Part shown: piece by piece, positions 8,357 through 17,247 of the stretch
How positions within the stretch are numbered: the stretch's first letter is position 1
How the letters are laid out: each line of letters opens with the position of its first letter
Assembly: GCF_001435375.1 (NCBI RefSeq)
Contig: NZ_AYYZ01000004.1
Location: forward strand, 1 to 64,000
Source of the DNA: Ligilactobacillus araffinosus DSM 20653
Lineage (GTDB): Bacteria; Bacillota; Bacilli; Lactobacillales; Lactobacillaceae
Reading direction: 5' to 3'
DNA length: 64,000 nucleotides
The notes under the pieces: generated by a model
The model's input: the letters and a program-made list of their open reading frames with translations, nothing else
Databases searched by the model: none
What the model was told of the DNA's origin: nothing
Position numbers and translations under genes: made by a program

Positions 8357-10045
8357 TTATTCAATCGAAATCAAATATGGGTAAATCGGTTGATCACCTT
8401 CATGGATTTCGATTTCATAATCTTCATCCCATGATTGAATCTCATCGGCAATTGCTTGAGCTTCGGCTTGATCAGCATCCGCACCGTAGATGATCGTGAT
8501 CACTTCACTATCATCATCAAGCATTGCTTTCACCATCTCAAGCGTTGCTTTCTTACGATCCGGATCAGTTACCTTGATCGAACCATCAACAATTCCCATA
8601 TAGTTATCTTTCTTGATTTCTTGACCATCAATTGTTGTATCCCGAACAGCAATCGTTACCTGTCCAGAAATCACATCATCAAGGGCTTCTTCCATTGTAG
8701 CCACATTTACATCGATATCTGCTTCCTTATTAAAGTTGATCATTGCGCTCAATCCTTGAGTAATTGAACGGGTATGAACAACCTTCACGTTTGCATCCGC
8801 AACATCGGCTGCCTGTTCGGCTGCCAAGAAAATATTCTTGTTGTTTGGTAAAACAATTACCTTGTCTTTGCCCGTCGCATTAATGGCATCAACAATGTCC
8901 TTTGTACTTGGATTCATCGTTTGTCCGCCTTGAATAATTTGGGTTACACCAACGCTGTGGAATAATTGAACAAGGCCATCACCTGAAGCAACGGCAATAA
9001 TGCCATAATCACCGGCAATTTGATTGATTTCAGCCTGTTGTTCTTCTTCCGCTTCCTTATCCTGTTCAAGAATCGTTTCATGTTGAAGCCGCATGTTATC
9101 GACCTTAACCTTGATCAATGAACCGAATTTTTGACCATACGAAAGAACCTTACCAGGCTGTTCAGTATGCACGTGAACCTTAACCACTTCATCATCTGCA
9201 ATTACTAAAAGTGAATTTCCAATTTCTGAAAGGTAACCACGGAAAGTATCATAATCAAACTTTTCATCAACTAATCGACCGGCACCTAATTTAACCATAA
9301 TTTCAGTACAGTAACCGTATTGAATATCTTCCGTATTCAATTGACTCTGGACACTTTTATGGTGCTCAGCACTTACCATGTCATCCATATCAGCGGGAGT
9401 TGGATGATATTCTTGTTCATCACGCACATTTCCTGATAAAGCATCAAAGAATCCTTGGTAAACAAAAGTTAATCCTTGACCACCAGAATCAACAACGCCG
9501 ACTTCTTTTAAGACTGGTAATAAATCAGGGGTCGTCTTCAATGCAGCTTCAGCGGCTTCATAAGCGGCCTTCATGACTTCCACACAGTCATCAGATGTCT
9601 TCGCCGTCTTCGTTGCAGCTTCAGCAGCTTTCCGAGCAACCGTTAAAATCGTTCCCTCCTGCGGTTTCATAACTGCTTTGTATGCCGTTTGAACCCCAGC
9701 AACAATTGCTTCCGCCAAATCTGCTGGTGTCAATTCTGCCTTTGCAGCCGCATTCTTGCTGAATCCGCGAAAGACTTGTGAAAGAATAACACCTGAATTT
9801 CCGCGGGCGCCCATCAGCAATCCCTTTGCAAGGGCTTGCGAAAGTTCACCAACACTTGATGATGTTGATTCTGAAACGTACTTTGCACCGCTTGCAAATG
9901 AAAGACTCATATTAGTTCCAGTGTCACCATCCGGAACTGGAAAGACATTTAATGAATTAATAAATTCCGCATTATTATTTAACCGATTTGAACTGACCGC
10001 AATCATCTTGCGGAATTCATTTTCAGTAATTTTTGAAATTTTCAA
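8357..10045 (-). CDS. fakA: Fatty acid kinase FakA (DhaL/DegV-type, YloV family)
   Basis: FakA phosphorylates fatty acids bound to FakB (not in this window), producing acyl-phosphate for PlsX/PlsY, so it fits functionally with nearby plsX and acpP. The 562-aa protein has an N-terminal DhaL domain with the nucleotide/Mg site PDGDTGTNM (residues 38-46), a middle domain, and a C-terminal DegV-like domain. The start is TTG 10045: AAGGAGG lies ten bases upstream and an in-frame stop lies just before, so no longer product is possible. It follows asp23 by 31 bp in the usual asp23-fakA pair (yloU-yloV in Bacillus). Confidence 0.95.
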   Translation of the reverse strand: MKISKITENEFRKMIAVSSNRLNNNAEFINSLNVFPVPDGDTGTNMSLSFASGAKYVSESTSSSVGELSQALAKGLLMGARGNSGVILSQVFRGFSKNAAAKAELTPADLAEAIVAGVQTAYKAVMKPQEGTILTVARKAAEAATKTAKTSDDCVEVMKAAYEAAEAALKTTPDLLPVLKEVGVVDSGGQGLTFVYQGFFDALSGNVRDEQEYHPTPADMDDMVSAEHHKSVQSQLNTEDIQYGYCTEIMVKLGAGRLVDEKFDYDTFRGYLSEIGNSLLVIADDEVVKVHVHTEQPGKVLSYGQKFGSLIKVKVDNMRLQHETILEQDKEAEEEQQAEINQIAGDYGIIAVASGDGLVQLFHSVGVTQIIQGGQTMNPSTKDIVDAINATGKDKVIVLPNNKNIFLAAEQAADVADANVKVVHTRSITQGLSAMINFNKEADIDVNVATMEEALDDVISGQVTIAVRDTTIDGQEIKKDNYMGIVDGSIKVTDPDRKKATLEMVKAMLDDDSEVITIIYGADADQAEAQAIADEIQSWDEDYEIEIHEGDQPIYPYLISIE

Positions 10046-10076
10046 CCTTCAAAATCCTCCTTGGTACCCACAAACG

Positions 10077-10439
10077 TTAATCTTCAATAACCTTTACGCC
10101 TTGAACGATTACGTTAACTGCCTTGGCTGTTACCCCAAGCATTGAGTCCAGATTATACTTAACTTTTTCTTGAACATTTCGGCAAACTTCTGAAATCTTC
10201 GTTCCGTAACCGACAATAATGTAAACATCAATTACAATTCCGTCGTCTGTTTGACGAACGACAACCCCTTTTGAGTAGTTATCACGTTTTAAAATTTCGT
10301 TTAAATTATCCCGAATTTGATTTTTACTTGCCATGCCGACAATTCCAAAAATTTCAGTTGCGGCTCCACCGACAACAGTTGCGATTACATCGTTACTAAT
10401 ATCAATTTTACCGAGTTGGTTTTGAATCTTCACTGCCAT
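10077..10439 (-). CDS. Asp23/Gls24 family envelope stress protein (YloU)
   Basis: A 120-aa member of the Asp23/Gls24 family, small alkaline-shock or envelope-stress proteins found near the membrane. Family features visible are the start MAVKIQNQLGKIDISNDVIATVVGGAA and the central VYIIVGYG. Biochemical role is not established for this subgroup. It heads the asp23-fakA transcript behind a good sigma-A promoter and precedes fakA by 31 bp; the constant pairing across Firmicutes suggests a membrane-lipid-related role. Start ATG 10439 has AAGGAGG upstream. Confidence 0.92.
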   Translation of the reverse strand: MAVKIQNQLGKIDISNDVIATVVGGAATEIFGIVGMASKNQIRDNLNEILKRDNYSKGVVVRQTDDGIVIDVYIIVGYGTKISEVCRNVQEKVKYNLDSMLGVTAKAVNVIVQGVKVIED

Positions 10440-10485
10440 TCGAATTTGCCTCCTTATTTATGACAATAATCGTTATCGCCATTGT

Positions 10486-10514
10486 ATCATACGCAATTTT
10501 GAAAAAAAAGCCAA
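10486..10514 (-). promoter_or_regulatory. Sigma-A promoter of asp23-fakA
   Basis: On the minus strand TTGGCT (10514-10509) and TATGAT (10491-10486) are separated by exactly 17 bases, about 45 bp before the asp23 start. It lies in the 258-bp divergent region shared with rpmB. Confidence 0.7.
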
Positions 10515-10608
10515 TTAAACACCATTCAGGATATTTAAATAAGCACTATACTATCATAGCACAAAAATCGATTTTAGCTGACAAGTTAATTTACTTTACA
10601 GAAAAATC

Positions 10609-10635
10609 TTGCAATCACACCTTATGTATGATAAT
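10609..10635 (+). promoter_or_regulatory. Probable rpmB promoter
   Basis: TTGCAA (10609-10614) is followed 15 bases later by GATAAT (10630-10635), with an overlapping TATGAT at 10627. Spacing is short of optimal, so the exact hexamers are uncertain, but rpmB must have its own promoter since its upstream neighbour is divergent. The implied leader is about 55 nt. Confidence 0.45.
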
Positions 10636-10697
10636 TTAGTCTAGTGAATAAAGAATCTTTATTTTTAAGATCGAAAAGGTAAAGGAGGGAAATTAAA

Positions 10698-10883
10698 ATG
10701 GCTAAAGATTTTGTAACAGGTCGGAAGACAACTTTCGGCAAAAAGCGTTCACACGCTTTGAATCAAACAAACCGTAGCTGGAAGCCAAACTTGCAAAAGG
10801 TTCGCATCTTAGTTGATGGTAAGCCAAAGAAGGTTTGGGTTTCTGCTCGTGCCTTGAAGTCAGGTAAGGTTACTCGTGTTTAA
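10698..10883 (+). CDS. rpmB: 50S ribosomal protein L28
   Basis: Small basic 61-aa protein of the large subunit. It contains the family pattern [19 protein letters not shown] and [10 protein letters not shown], and C-terminal [17 protein letters not shown] precedes ATG 10698. It is monocistronic on the plus strand, divergent from asp23 and convergent with thiN, which is the typical rpmB position in lactobacilli. No zinc-binding CxxC pair is present. Confidence 0.97.
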   Translation: MAKDFVTGRKTTFGKKRSHALNQTNRSWKPNLQKVRILVDGKPKKVWVSARALKSGKVTRV

Positions 10884-10892
10884 TTAAAGACG

Positions 10893-10930
10893 AAAAAACA
10901 GGATGGACAATATTGTCCATCCTGTTTTTT
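10893..10930. terminator. Bidirectional terminator between rpmB and thiN
   Basis: A perfect palindrome of 19 bp per half, AAAAAACAGGATGGACAAT and its complement, ending in T6 on either strand. It lies between convergent rpmB and thiN and serves both. Confidence 0.95.
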
Positions 10931-10950
10931 ACGTTTGATCACACCTTTTT

Positions 10951-11592
10951 TTAATCACAGCTTTGAATCGTCATTAAAATTCCCCGTTCAAAACTAAACG
11001 TCGCTCTTGGACCAACAAACTCATTACTTGAAAGTGCAACTGAGAAATCAAAATCCGTTCGTTGCAACTGATACTTTTCGTCTGGAAGCACCAACCCTTC
11101 AACCGCAGTTAGCGGAATAAACGCTAAATACTTCATTTGCGGATTCCGCTTAAGCTGATGGCATCCAGGCTTAAAAAAACGCATTTCATTCCACCGATCA
11201 ATAATCGTAATTCGTTCAACTTGTTCTTGATACTCTGGTTTCAAAATAAAAAATAAGTTTGCCAACAGCTGATCCATACGCGCACCGGTTGCACCATAAA
11301 GATTAAGCTGGTCAATTGAATAATGAGCAAACAAATATCTTAATGCCAACTCCGTATCCGTGATGTCATCCTTTAGTGGACGATAAACCAATTGGTGACT
11401 TTGATTTTTTACTTGCAACCGTTCTTCATCCGTTGCCGTGTCAAAATCACCAATTGAAAGCATTGGGTTGATTTTGTGATCAATCAGTTCAACTGCGCCG
11501 TAATCAACCCCGCACCACCATTCATCTTTTTGTTCAAAAATCGATTGCGGCACGCATGCGAGTGGGCCACCAGTTAAAACATTTACCTTCAT
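10951..11592 (-). CDS. thiN: Thiamine pyrophosphokinase
   Basis: Transfers pyrophosphate from ATP to thiamine to make thiamine diphosphate. The 213-aa protein shows the TPK signatures GVDYGAVELI, MLSIGDFDT and the later GATGARMDQLLANL. ATG 11601 directly abuts the Shine-Dalgarno AAGGA, so ATG 11592 (MKVNVLTGG), nine bases further on, is preferred. The Shine-Dalgarno overlaps the rsgA stop codon, so the two are translationally coupled. In many Firmicutes rpe sits between rsgA and thiN; here it is absent. Confidence 0.93.
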   Translation of the reverse strand: MKVNVLTGGPLACVPQSIFEQKDEWWCGVDYGAVELIDHKINPMLSIGDFDTATDEERLQVKNQSHQLVYRPLKDDITDTELALRYLFAHYSIDQLNLYGATGARMDQLLANLFFILKPEYQEQVERITIIDRWNEMRFFKPGCHQLKRNPQMKYLAFIPLTAVEGLVLPDEKYQLQRTDFDFSVALSSNEFVGPRATFSFERGILMTIQSCD

Positions 11593-11604
11593 TGCAATCA
11601 TTCC

Positions 11605-12471
11605 TTAATAACGCGGTTTGCGTTCCAAAATCATTTGATGGAATTGCAAGTAATTTTCATACCGTGACTTCAAAATTTCACCGTTCGCCACGGCTTCTTT
11701 GACCGCACAATGCGGTTCATTCACATGCAAACAACCACGATACTTGCATTGGTCACGATAGGCAACGAAATCCAAATAATAATTTGGCAGATCTTCCTTT
11801 GAAATTTCAAGTAAGTCAAATGACGAAAAACCCGGCGTATCCGCAATCAAATTGTGTTCAATTTCCATTAACGTTACCTTTCGGGTCGTATGTTTTCCCC
11901 GACTAAGAGCTTTTGAAATCTCACCGGTTTCCAATTTCAAATCCGGATTCAATTGATTCAGCAACGTTGATTTGCCGGCACCGGTCTGTCCCATTACAAC
12001 GATCACTTGGTTTTGAAGATCACGCAGAAACTTTTGCGGAGCACCGTTGCTAGCAACTTCAACTGGATAATATTTTTGATAGTAATCAATCACCGGTTGC
12101 ATGGTTGCCTGCTGATCTGAATCTAACAGATCCCACTTTGAAAAATACAAGAGCGGATCAATTTGATTCGCGGCTAACATAATCAGTTGCCGGTCTAATA
12201 GATTACTTGAAAAATCAGGTTCGATGCACGCCGAAACAACAATTGCATCATCAACGTTGGCAATCGGCGGCCGCACCAATCGATTCTTTCGCGGATCAAT
12301 TTTTAATAAATAGCCTCCATCTTTTTCAACTTTAAATTCAACCCAGTCACCAACTAAAGGTGATTGTTTACGTTTGCGAAATACCCCGCGCGCTCGGGTT
12401 CGATATTCCGCTCCATCAGCGGTCACAACATCATAGTAACCGCTTAAAGATTGCCTGATTTGGCCTTTCAA
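11605..12471 (-). CDS. rsgA: Ribosome small subunit-dependent GTPase RsgA
   Basis: Late 30S assembly GTPase. The 288-aa protein has an N-terminal OB fold, then a circularly permuted GTPase domain: the G4-like SKWDLL (about residue 120, usually N/T-K-x-D) precedes G1 GQTGAGKST (about 165) and G3 DTPGFSSF (about 215). A C-terminal zinc site CKYRGCLHVNEPHC follows. The start is TTG 12471 with AAAGGA nine bases upstream; no ATG is near. It follows prkC by 18 bp, the usual stp-prkC-rsgA order. Confidence 0.96.
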   Translation of the reverse strand: MKGQIRQSLSGYYDVVTADGAEYRTRARGVFRKRKQSPLVGDWVEFKVEKDGGYLLKIDPRKNRLVRPPIANVDDAIVVSACIEPDFSSNLLDRQLIMLAANQIDPLLYFSKWDLLDSDQQATMQPVIDYYQKYYPVEVASNGAPQKFLRDLQNQVIVVMGQTGAGKSTLLNQLNPDLKLETGEISKALSRGKHTTRKVTLMEIEHNLIADTPGFSSFDLLEISKEDLPNYYLDFVAYRDQCKYRGCLHVNEPHCAVKEAVANGEILKSRYENYLQFHQMILERKPRY

Positions 12472-12489
12472 TAATCTTTATCCTTTCAT

Positions 12490-14199
12490 TTAACTCTGAC
12501 TTGTTTCGGAGTTATTATTCCCGTTTTCTGAATTATTATTCGGTCCAAGCGATAACGTTATGATCACCTGCGAACCAGCCTTAACGGTCGTATTCGCCTT
12601 TGGATCTTGTGAAATCACTTGTCCCTTTGGTACCGTATTTGAATACTGCTGTTCAAAAATAATCGTGATGTTATGTTCTTGAGCATAGTCAATTACACTT
12701 TTCTGTGTGTAGCCCGTTAAATCACGAATCTTAAACGTTTGGACCCCTTCACTGACTGTAAAGGTAACTGAAAGTTGATACAAACTAACCTTCATTGACG
12801 GATCGATACTTTGACTGACGATTTGACCTGTCGGATACTTATTCGAATACGTCGTTTCCTTATCTACAAGAACGCCCTTCGCCTTCAGTTTTTTCCGAAC
12901 CTGATCAAAGTTTTGCCCAATATATGACCCAAATTTAGTTTTTAACGGACCTTTTGAAATCACAATGTTGATTTTCGAATTCCGGTTGACCGTCGTTTCG
13001 CGGGCCGGATCACTACTGATCGTTTGACCTTTCAAATATGAATTACTATATTCATATCGCTTTTTGCCAAGTTTAAGGTTATTACTCAACAAGACTTCCT
13101 GTGCTTCGCGAACACTCATTCCCCGTAAATCTGGAACTTGAACCTTCAATGACATCAGTAAAATCGTAATCACAACGATCACGCCAAGCGTCCCAATCAG
13201 AAAAGCAATCGGGTGGCGCCGATAAATTCGTTTTTTCTTTTGCTTCTTTGCTTTTTTCGTCTTGCGTGAACCGGTTGCCGGTCGCTGTTTTGACGATTCG
13301 GCTGATGGAATAACCAGCGTCTTCGTTTCGGCGTCATCTTCTGTTGGTACTTCCCATTTAGGTTCGTTTTTCCGTACCGGTAACAACGCCGTTTTTAGAT
13401 CCCGCGCCATTGTTTCGGCATCCGGATAACGGTCTTTCAAATTTTTGGCTGTTGCATGCAAAATGACATTTTCCAACGCCTGCGGAACTTGGGGATTAAT
13501 TTTCCGCGCTGACGGTAAGTTATCCCGGTAATGTTTAACCGCAATTGAAACCGCTGTTTGGCCTTCAAACGGAACCTTCCCCGTTAACAGTTCAAACAGG
13601 ATAATTCCAAGCGAATAAATATCAGATTGTTTCGTAATGATTGACCCGCGGGCCTGTTCAGGTGAAATGTAATGAACAGATCCAATCATCGTATTAGTCT
13701 TCGTAATTGTGGCTGATTCCATTGCCGCAATTGAAATTCCGAAATCCGTGACCTTTACTTTGCCATAATTGTCAATCAAAATATTTTGTGGTTTCAAATC
13801 GCGGTGAATAATCCCGATTCGGTGGGCACTTTCCACCGCCGAAAGAATCTGTTCCATAATATCAACAACTTTTTCGCATGAAAGCGGATAGTGTTCTTTC
13901 AAGTACGTCTTCAAATCAGTTCCCTTTACGTACTCCATGATCAAATACGGCACACCATGATCATTGCCAAAATCATAGATTTGAACGATATGCGGATTAT
14001 CAAGCTTCGTTAATGAATTGGCTTCTTTATGAAACCGTTCAACCGCCCGCGGATCATCTTGTAAATCAAGCCGTAGCATTTTAAGGGTAACCCGTCGTTT
14101 TTGAACCAGATCCTCGGCTTCATAAACATTTGCCATTCCACCTTCGCCAAGGGAACGAATGATGCGATAACGTTTACCAACTTCATATCCTATTCGCAT
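12490..14199 (-). CDS. prkC: PASTA-domain serine/threonine protein kinase PrkC/Stk
   Basis: Membrane kinase that senses muropeptides/lipid II and regulates cell-wall growth and division. Residues 1-270 form the kinase: Gly loop GEGGMANVY (18-26), Lys40, catalytic HRDLKPQN (Asp134), DFG (Asp153 region), and TKTNTMIGSVHYISPE activation loop. A Lys/Arg-rich juxtamembrane stretch precedes one transmembrane helix (about 331-352), then three extracellular PASTA repeats (about 353-555) and an Asn/Ser-rich tail. ATG 14199 overlaps the stp stop (TAATG), so kinase and phosphatase are coupled. The 569-aa length is typical for a three-PASTA member. Confidence 0.97.
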   Translation of the reverse strand: MRIGYEVGKRYRIIRSLGEGGMANVYEAEDLVQKRRVTLKMLRLDLQDDPRAVERFHKEANSLTKLDNPHIVQIYDFGNDHGVPYLIMEYVKGTDLKTYLKEHYPLSCEKVVDIMEQILSAVESAHRIGIIHRDLKPQNILIDNYGKVKVTDFGISIAAMESATITKTNTMIGSVHYISPEQARGSIITKQSDIYSLGIILFELLTGKVPFEGQTAVSIAVKHYRDNLPSARKINPQVPQALENVILHATAKNLKDRYPDAETMARDLKTALLPVRKNEPKWEVPTEDDAETKTLVIPSAESSKQRPATGSRKTKKAKKQKKKRIYRRHPIAFLIGTLGVIVVITILLMSLKVQVPDLRGMSVREAQEVLLSNNLKLGKKRYEYSNSYLKGQTISSDPARETTVNRNSKINIVISKGPLKTKFGSYIGQNFDQVRKKLKAKGVLVDKETTYSNKYPTGQIVSQSIDPSMKVSLYQLSVTFTVSEGVQTFKIRDLTGYTQKSVIDYAQEHNITIIFEQQYSNTVPKGQVISQDPKANTTVKAGSQVIITLSLGPNNNSENGNNNSETSQS

Positions 14200-14942
14200 T
14201 ATTGTTCACCGCTTTCATCTGCTGCAATCAAAAGCGCAGTAATGTTATCATCGCCGCCGTTGACCCGTGCTTGAGTAATTAATTGCTGGCATTTTTCTTC
14301 AAGCGAGTCCGTAGTCGTTAAAATCGCTTTAATTTTAGCTTCCGCCACAAGTTTGGTAAGTCCATCAGTACACAGCAAAAATAAATCATCCGGTTCGACT
14401 CTCAACGCATAGTGATCCATTTGGGCATCATGATTGATCCCAAGGGTTTTAACGATCACATTTTTTTGCGGATGGTTAGCTGCTTCTTCCTTCGTGATTG
14501 CGCCCTGTTTGATCAATTCATTAACGAGCGAATGATCCCGTGAAATTTGCTGCAACTCATTCTTCCGCAACCGATATCCGCGGCTGTCTCCAATATTCGC
14601 AATGATACAATCCACCGAATCAATCAGAATCAAAACCAACGTTGCCCCCATGCCTTCAAGATCCGGATACTGCTTTCCCTTTTGAATCAAAAGGTCATTT
14701 TCAACTTGAACTTGTTTTTCCAACCATTGGTAAGCCTGCTCAATCGTTTCAAAAGACGACTCTTCAAACAAATAGCCAAGATGCTGAACAATCATTGCGG
14801 ATGCAACATCTCCGCCACGATTACCACCAATTCCATCGGCAACTAGTCCTAAGGTAATTTGTTTTCGATTTTGATATAGTCCGACTGAGTCTTCATTAAC
14901 TTTACGAACCTTGCCAATATCACTTAAAAATGAACTTTTCAA
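14199..14942 (-). CDS. stp: PP2C-type serine/threonine protein phosphatase Stp
   Basis: Mn/Mg-dependent phosphatase that opposes PrkC. The 247-aa protein has the PP2C metal motifs VADGIGGNRGGD (about 34-45), GDSRGYRL (about 117) and C-terminal GGDDNITALLI. The start is TTG 14942, with AGGTG five bases upstream. Eight bases separate it from the rsmB stop, and it overlaps prkC by one base. Confidence 0.97.
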   Translation of the reverse strand: MKSSFLSDIGKVRKVNEDSVGLYQNRKQITLGLVADGIGGNRGGDVASAMIVQHLGYLFEESSFETIEQAYQWLEKQVQVENDLLIQKGKQYPDLEGMGATLVLILIDSVDCIIANIGDSRGYRLRKNELQQISRDHSLVNELIKQGAITKEEAANHPQKNVIVKTLGINHDAQMDHYALRVEPDDLFLLCTDGLTKLVAEAKIKAILTTTDSLEEKCQQLITQARVNGGDDNITALLIAADESGEQ

Positions 14943-14950
14943 AACTGCAC

Positions 14951-16288
14951 CTACTTTTTCATCAATGTAGCGATAAAGAATCCATCCGAGCCAAAATCAT
15001 CTGGATAAATTGTTAATCCAAGCGCTGTTCGTTGATCCTTAACAGCTTTTTTAGTCTGCGTTTTAACCTGTTTAAAATCAGAATGTTTTTTCAAAAATTG
15101 ATCAACCACCGTTTGATTTTCGGAAGGTAAGATTGTGCATGTACTGTATGTTAATTTTCCACCCGACTTTAACGTTGGTGCAACAGCGTCTAAAATCTGC
15201 AGCTGGATCTGTGCTAATTGCTGTGAGTCTTTTAATGTTTTTTCATAACGAACTTCTGGTTTCCGCCGCATCAATCCAATTCCAGAACACGGCGCATCAA
15301 CTAAAATCTGATCAAACCGCGTATTTCCAAGTTCTCCGGTCTTTCGGGCATCTAACAATTGCGGGTGAACAACATTCGCGACACCCAGTCGTTCGGCATT
15401 GCGTTTAATCAACTTTAGTTTGTGTTGGTGAATATCAAGCGCAACAACGTTTCCTTGACCTGCCAACGCAGTTGCAATTTGCGTCGTTTTTCCTCCTGGA
15501 GCAGCACATGCATCCAAAATACTTTGGCCTGGTTGAACATCCATTGACTCAACCGCTAACATTGCACTTTCGTCCTGAATGATAAAGCTCCCCTGTTTAA
15601 ATTCTGGCGTTCCTGCTAAAAAGCCTCTTTGCGCAACTAACCCATCAGCAGCAATTTCACTTGGAGATGTTGTGATTCCTTCCTTTTCAAGTTGGACTTG
15701 CAATTCAGAACTTTTGATCTTTCCTATGTTCACCCGCAAACTATCATGCGGAGTTTGGTTAACTGCCTGCGCAATTTGAACTGTTTTTTCAAGGCCCACC
15801 TTTGAAATCAATTGCTCAATAATCCATTGCGGAATACTTTCTTCAATTGATAACCGTTGAGCGGCTGTTAAATTATCAAAATTGCGCAATCCATTCCGTT
15901 TGATAGCATGCAAAACACCCGTCACAAATTTACGTGTCCCGACATGGCCCTTAACCTTTGCAATCTCAATCGTTTCATTAAAAATCGCATGATCCGGGAC
16001 CTTATCTAAATACTGCATTTGGTAAATTGCTAGCAAAAGCAGCTCCCAGACCCATGGATCAACTTTCTTCTTATTTTTAATAAACGGTTCAAGCCAATAT
16101 TCCAACGTTAACCGGTGCTGCAAGCAACCGTACACAAGCATAGTCAGTAAATTAGCATCGGCTCGCGACAATTGACTTTGTCGAATCACGTCATTTAACA
16201 CAATGTTAGAATACGTACTGTGCTTTCGAATCCGCAAAAGCAGATCAAGGGCAAGAAAGCGCGGCGTCTGTTTAATCGTTTTCTTCAT
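14951..16288 (-). CDS. rsmB: 16S rRNA m5C967 methyltransferase RsmB (Sun family)
   Basis: SAM-dependent cytosine-5 methyltransferase of 16S rRNA. The 445-aa protein has an N-terminal NusB-like RNA-binding domain (residues 1-140) and a C-terminal Rossmann domain with SAM motif DACAAPGGKTTQIA (about 260), the motif-IV cysteine in VDAPCSGIG and the catalytic cysteine in YSTCTILPSEN. ATG 16288 lies inside the end of fmt (17-bp overlap). Order fmt-rsmB-stp-prkC is conserved. Confidence 0.97.
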   Translation of the reverse strand: MKKTIKQTPRFLALDLLLRIRKHSTYSNIVLNDVIRQSQLSRADANLLTMLVYGCLQHRLTLEYWLEPFIKNKKKVDPWVWELLLLAIYQMQYLDKVPDHAIFNETIEIAKVKGHVGTRKFVTGVLHAIKRNGLRNFDNLTAAQRLSIEESIPQWIIEQLISKVGLEKTVQIAQAVNQTPHDSLRVNIGKIKSSELQVQLEKEGITTSPSEIAADGLVAQRGFLAGTPEFKQGSFIIQDESAMLAVESMDVQPGQSILDACAAPGGKTTQIATALAGQGNVVALDIHQHKLKLIKRNAERLGVANVVHPQLLDARKTGELGNTRFDQILVDAPCSGIGLMRRKPEVRYEKTLKDSQQLAQIQLQILDAVAPTLKSGGKLTYSTCTILPSENQTVVDQFLKKHSDFKQVKTQTKKAVKDQRTALGLTIYPDDFGSDGFFIATLMKK

Positions 16289-17231
16289 TGATCAATTCCT
16301 GCCCTGCTTTAATTCCTTGACCGACCCCATTCAAATATGCCGTAATATCCATTTGCGGTTTCCCAGCTGGTTGAATGCGATTGATTTGGTAAACTGTTCC
16401 GTCCGCTGCGGCAACTTTTAATTGATGTTTACCAACTTCAACAACGGTTCCCGCGGGAAGGTCTGTTTGTTCATTCAAAATAGTTACGTCCCAAATTTTT
16501 GTCCGCTTTCCCTTTAATGATTTGAAATATGCCCCCGGAGCTGGTCGAAGAGCGCGAACTTGCCAATCAATTTGATAAGCAGTTTGTTTCAAATGCAATT
16601 CTTCTTCTTCCGGACTGATCGTTGGTGAAAAGACAACTTCATCTTCATTTTGAGCAACCGGATGAACGTTGCCGGCAATTAAGTCAGGAAGAAGCTGCAA
16701 TAACGTATCCCGTCCCAAATCGCTCATCTTTTCAAAAATTGATCCAGCATCATCGTTTGATGTGATCGGCATTTCAGCTTGCTTAAGAATATCACCGGCA
16801 TCCATTTTCTTTACCATGTAAATAATTGAAACCCCGGTTTTTGAATCCCCGTTCATAATGGCGTGTTGAATCGGTGCTCCGCCGCGATACTTTGGCAAAA
16901 GTGACCCGTGAACATTCACTGCTGCAATTTTAGCCGCATTGATCAACTTCATCGGCAAAAATTGGCCAAACGCTGCCGTAACGATCAAATCTGGTTGAAG
17001 GTCAATTATCCGTTGACATTCCGAACTGCCTGAAATTTTTTCCGGTTGAAGGACCTCAATTCCATGGTCCAAAGCAACCTTCTTTACCGGCGTTGGCATT
17101 AAAATGTGTTTCCGTCCAACTCGCCGGTCTGGTTGAGTCACAACGGCTTTCACATCATATCCGGCATCGATCACGCCAGCTAAAATGTTGGCAGCAAAAG
17201 CCGGGGTTCCCATAAATACAATTGACGTCAT
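16272..17231 (-). CDS. fmt: Methionyl-tRNA formyltransferase
   Basis: Formylates initiator Met-tRNA with 10-formyl-THF. The 319-aa product starts MTSIVFMGTPAFA and has the formyl-THF binding/catalytic signature NVHGSLLPKYRGGAPIQHA (Asn/His/Asp site, about 108-126) and a C-terminal tRNA-binding OB domain. ATG 17231 follows GAGGAG. It lies 16 bp after priA and overlaps rsmB by 17 bp. Confidence 0.98.
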   Translation of the reverse strand: MTSIVFMGTPAFAANILAGVIDAGYDVKAVVTQPDRRVGRKHILMPTPVKKVALDHGIEVLQPEKISGSSECQRIIDLQPDLIVTAAFGQFLPMKLINAAKIAAVNVHGSLLPKYRGGAPIQHAIMNGDSKTGVSIIYMVKKMDAGDILKQAEMPITSNDDAGSIFEKMSDLGRDTLLQLLPDLIAGNVHPVAQNEDEVVFSPTISPEEEELHLKQTAYQIDWQVRALRPAPGAYFKSLKGKRTKIWDVTILNEQTDLPAGTVVEVGKHQLKVAAADGTVYQINRIQPAGKPQMDITAYLNGVGQGIKAGQELINEEND

Positions 17232-17247
17232 TTATTTCACTCCTCAA

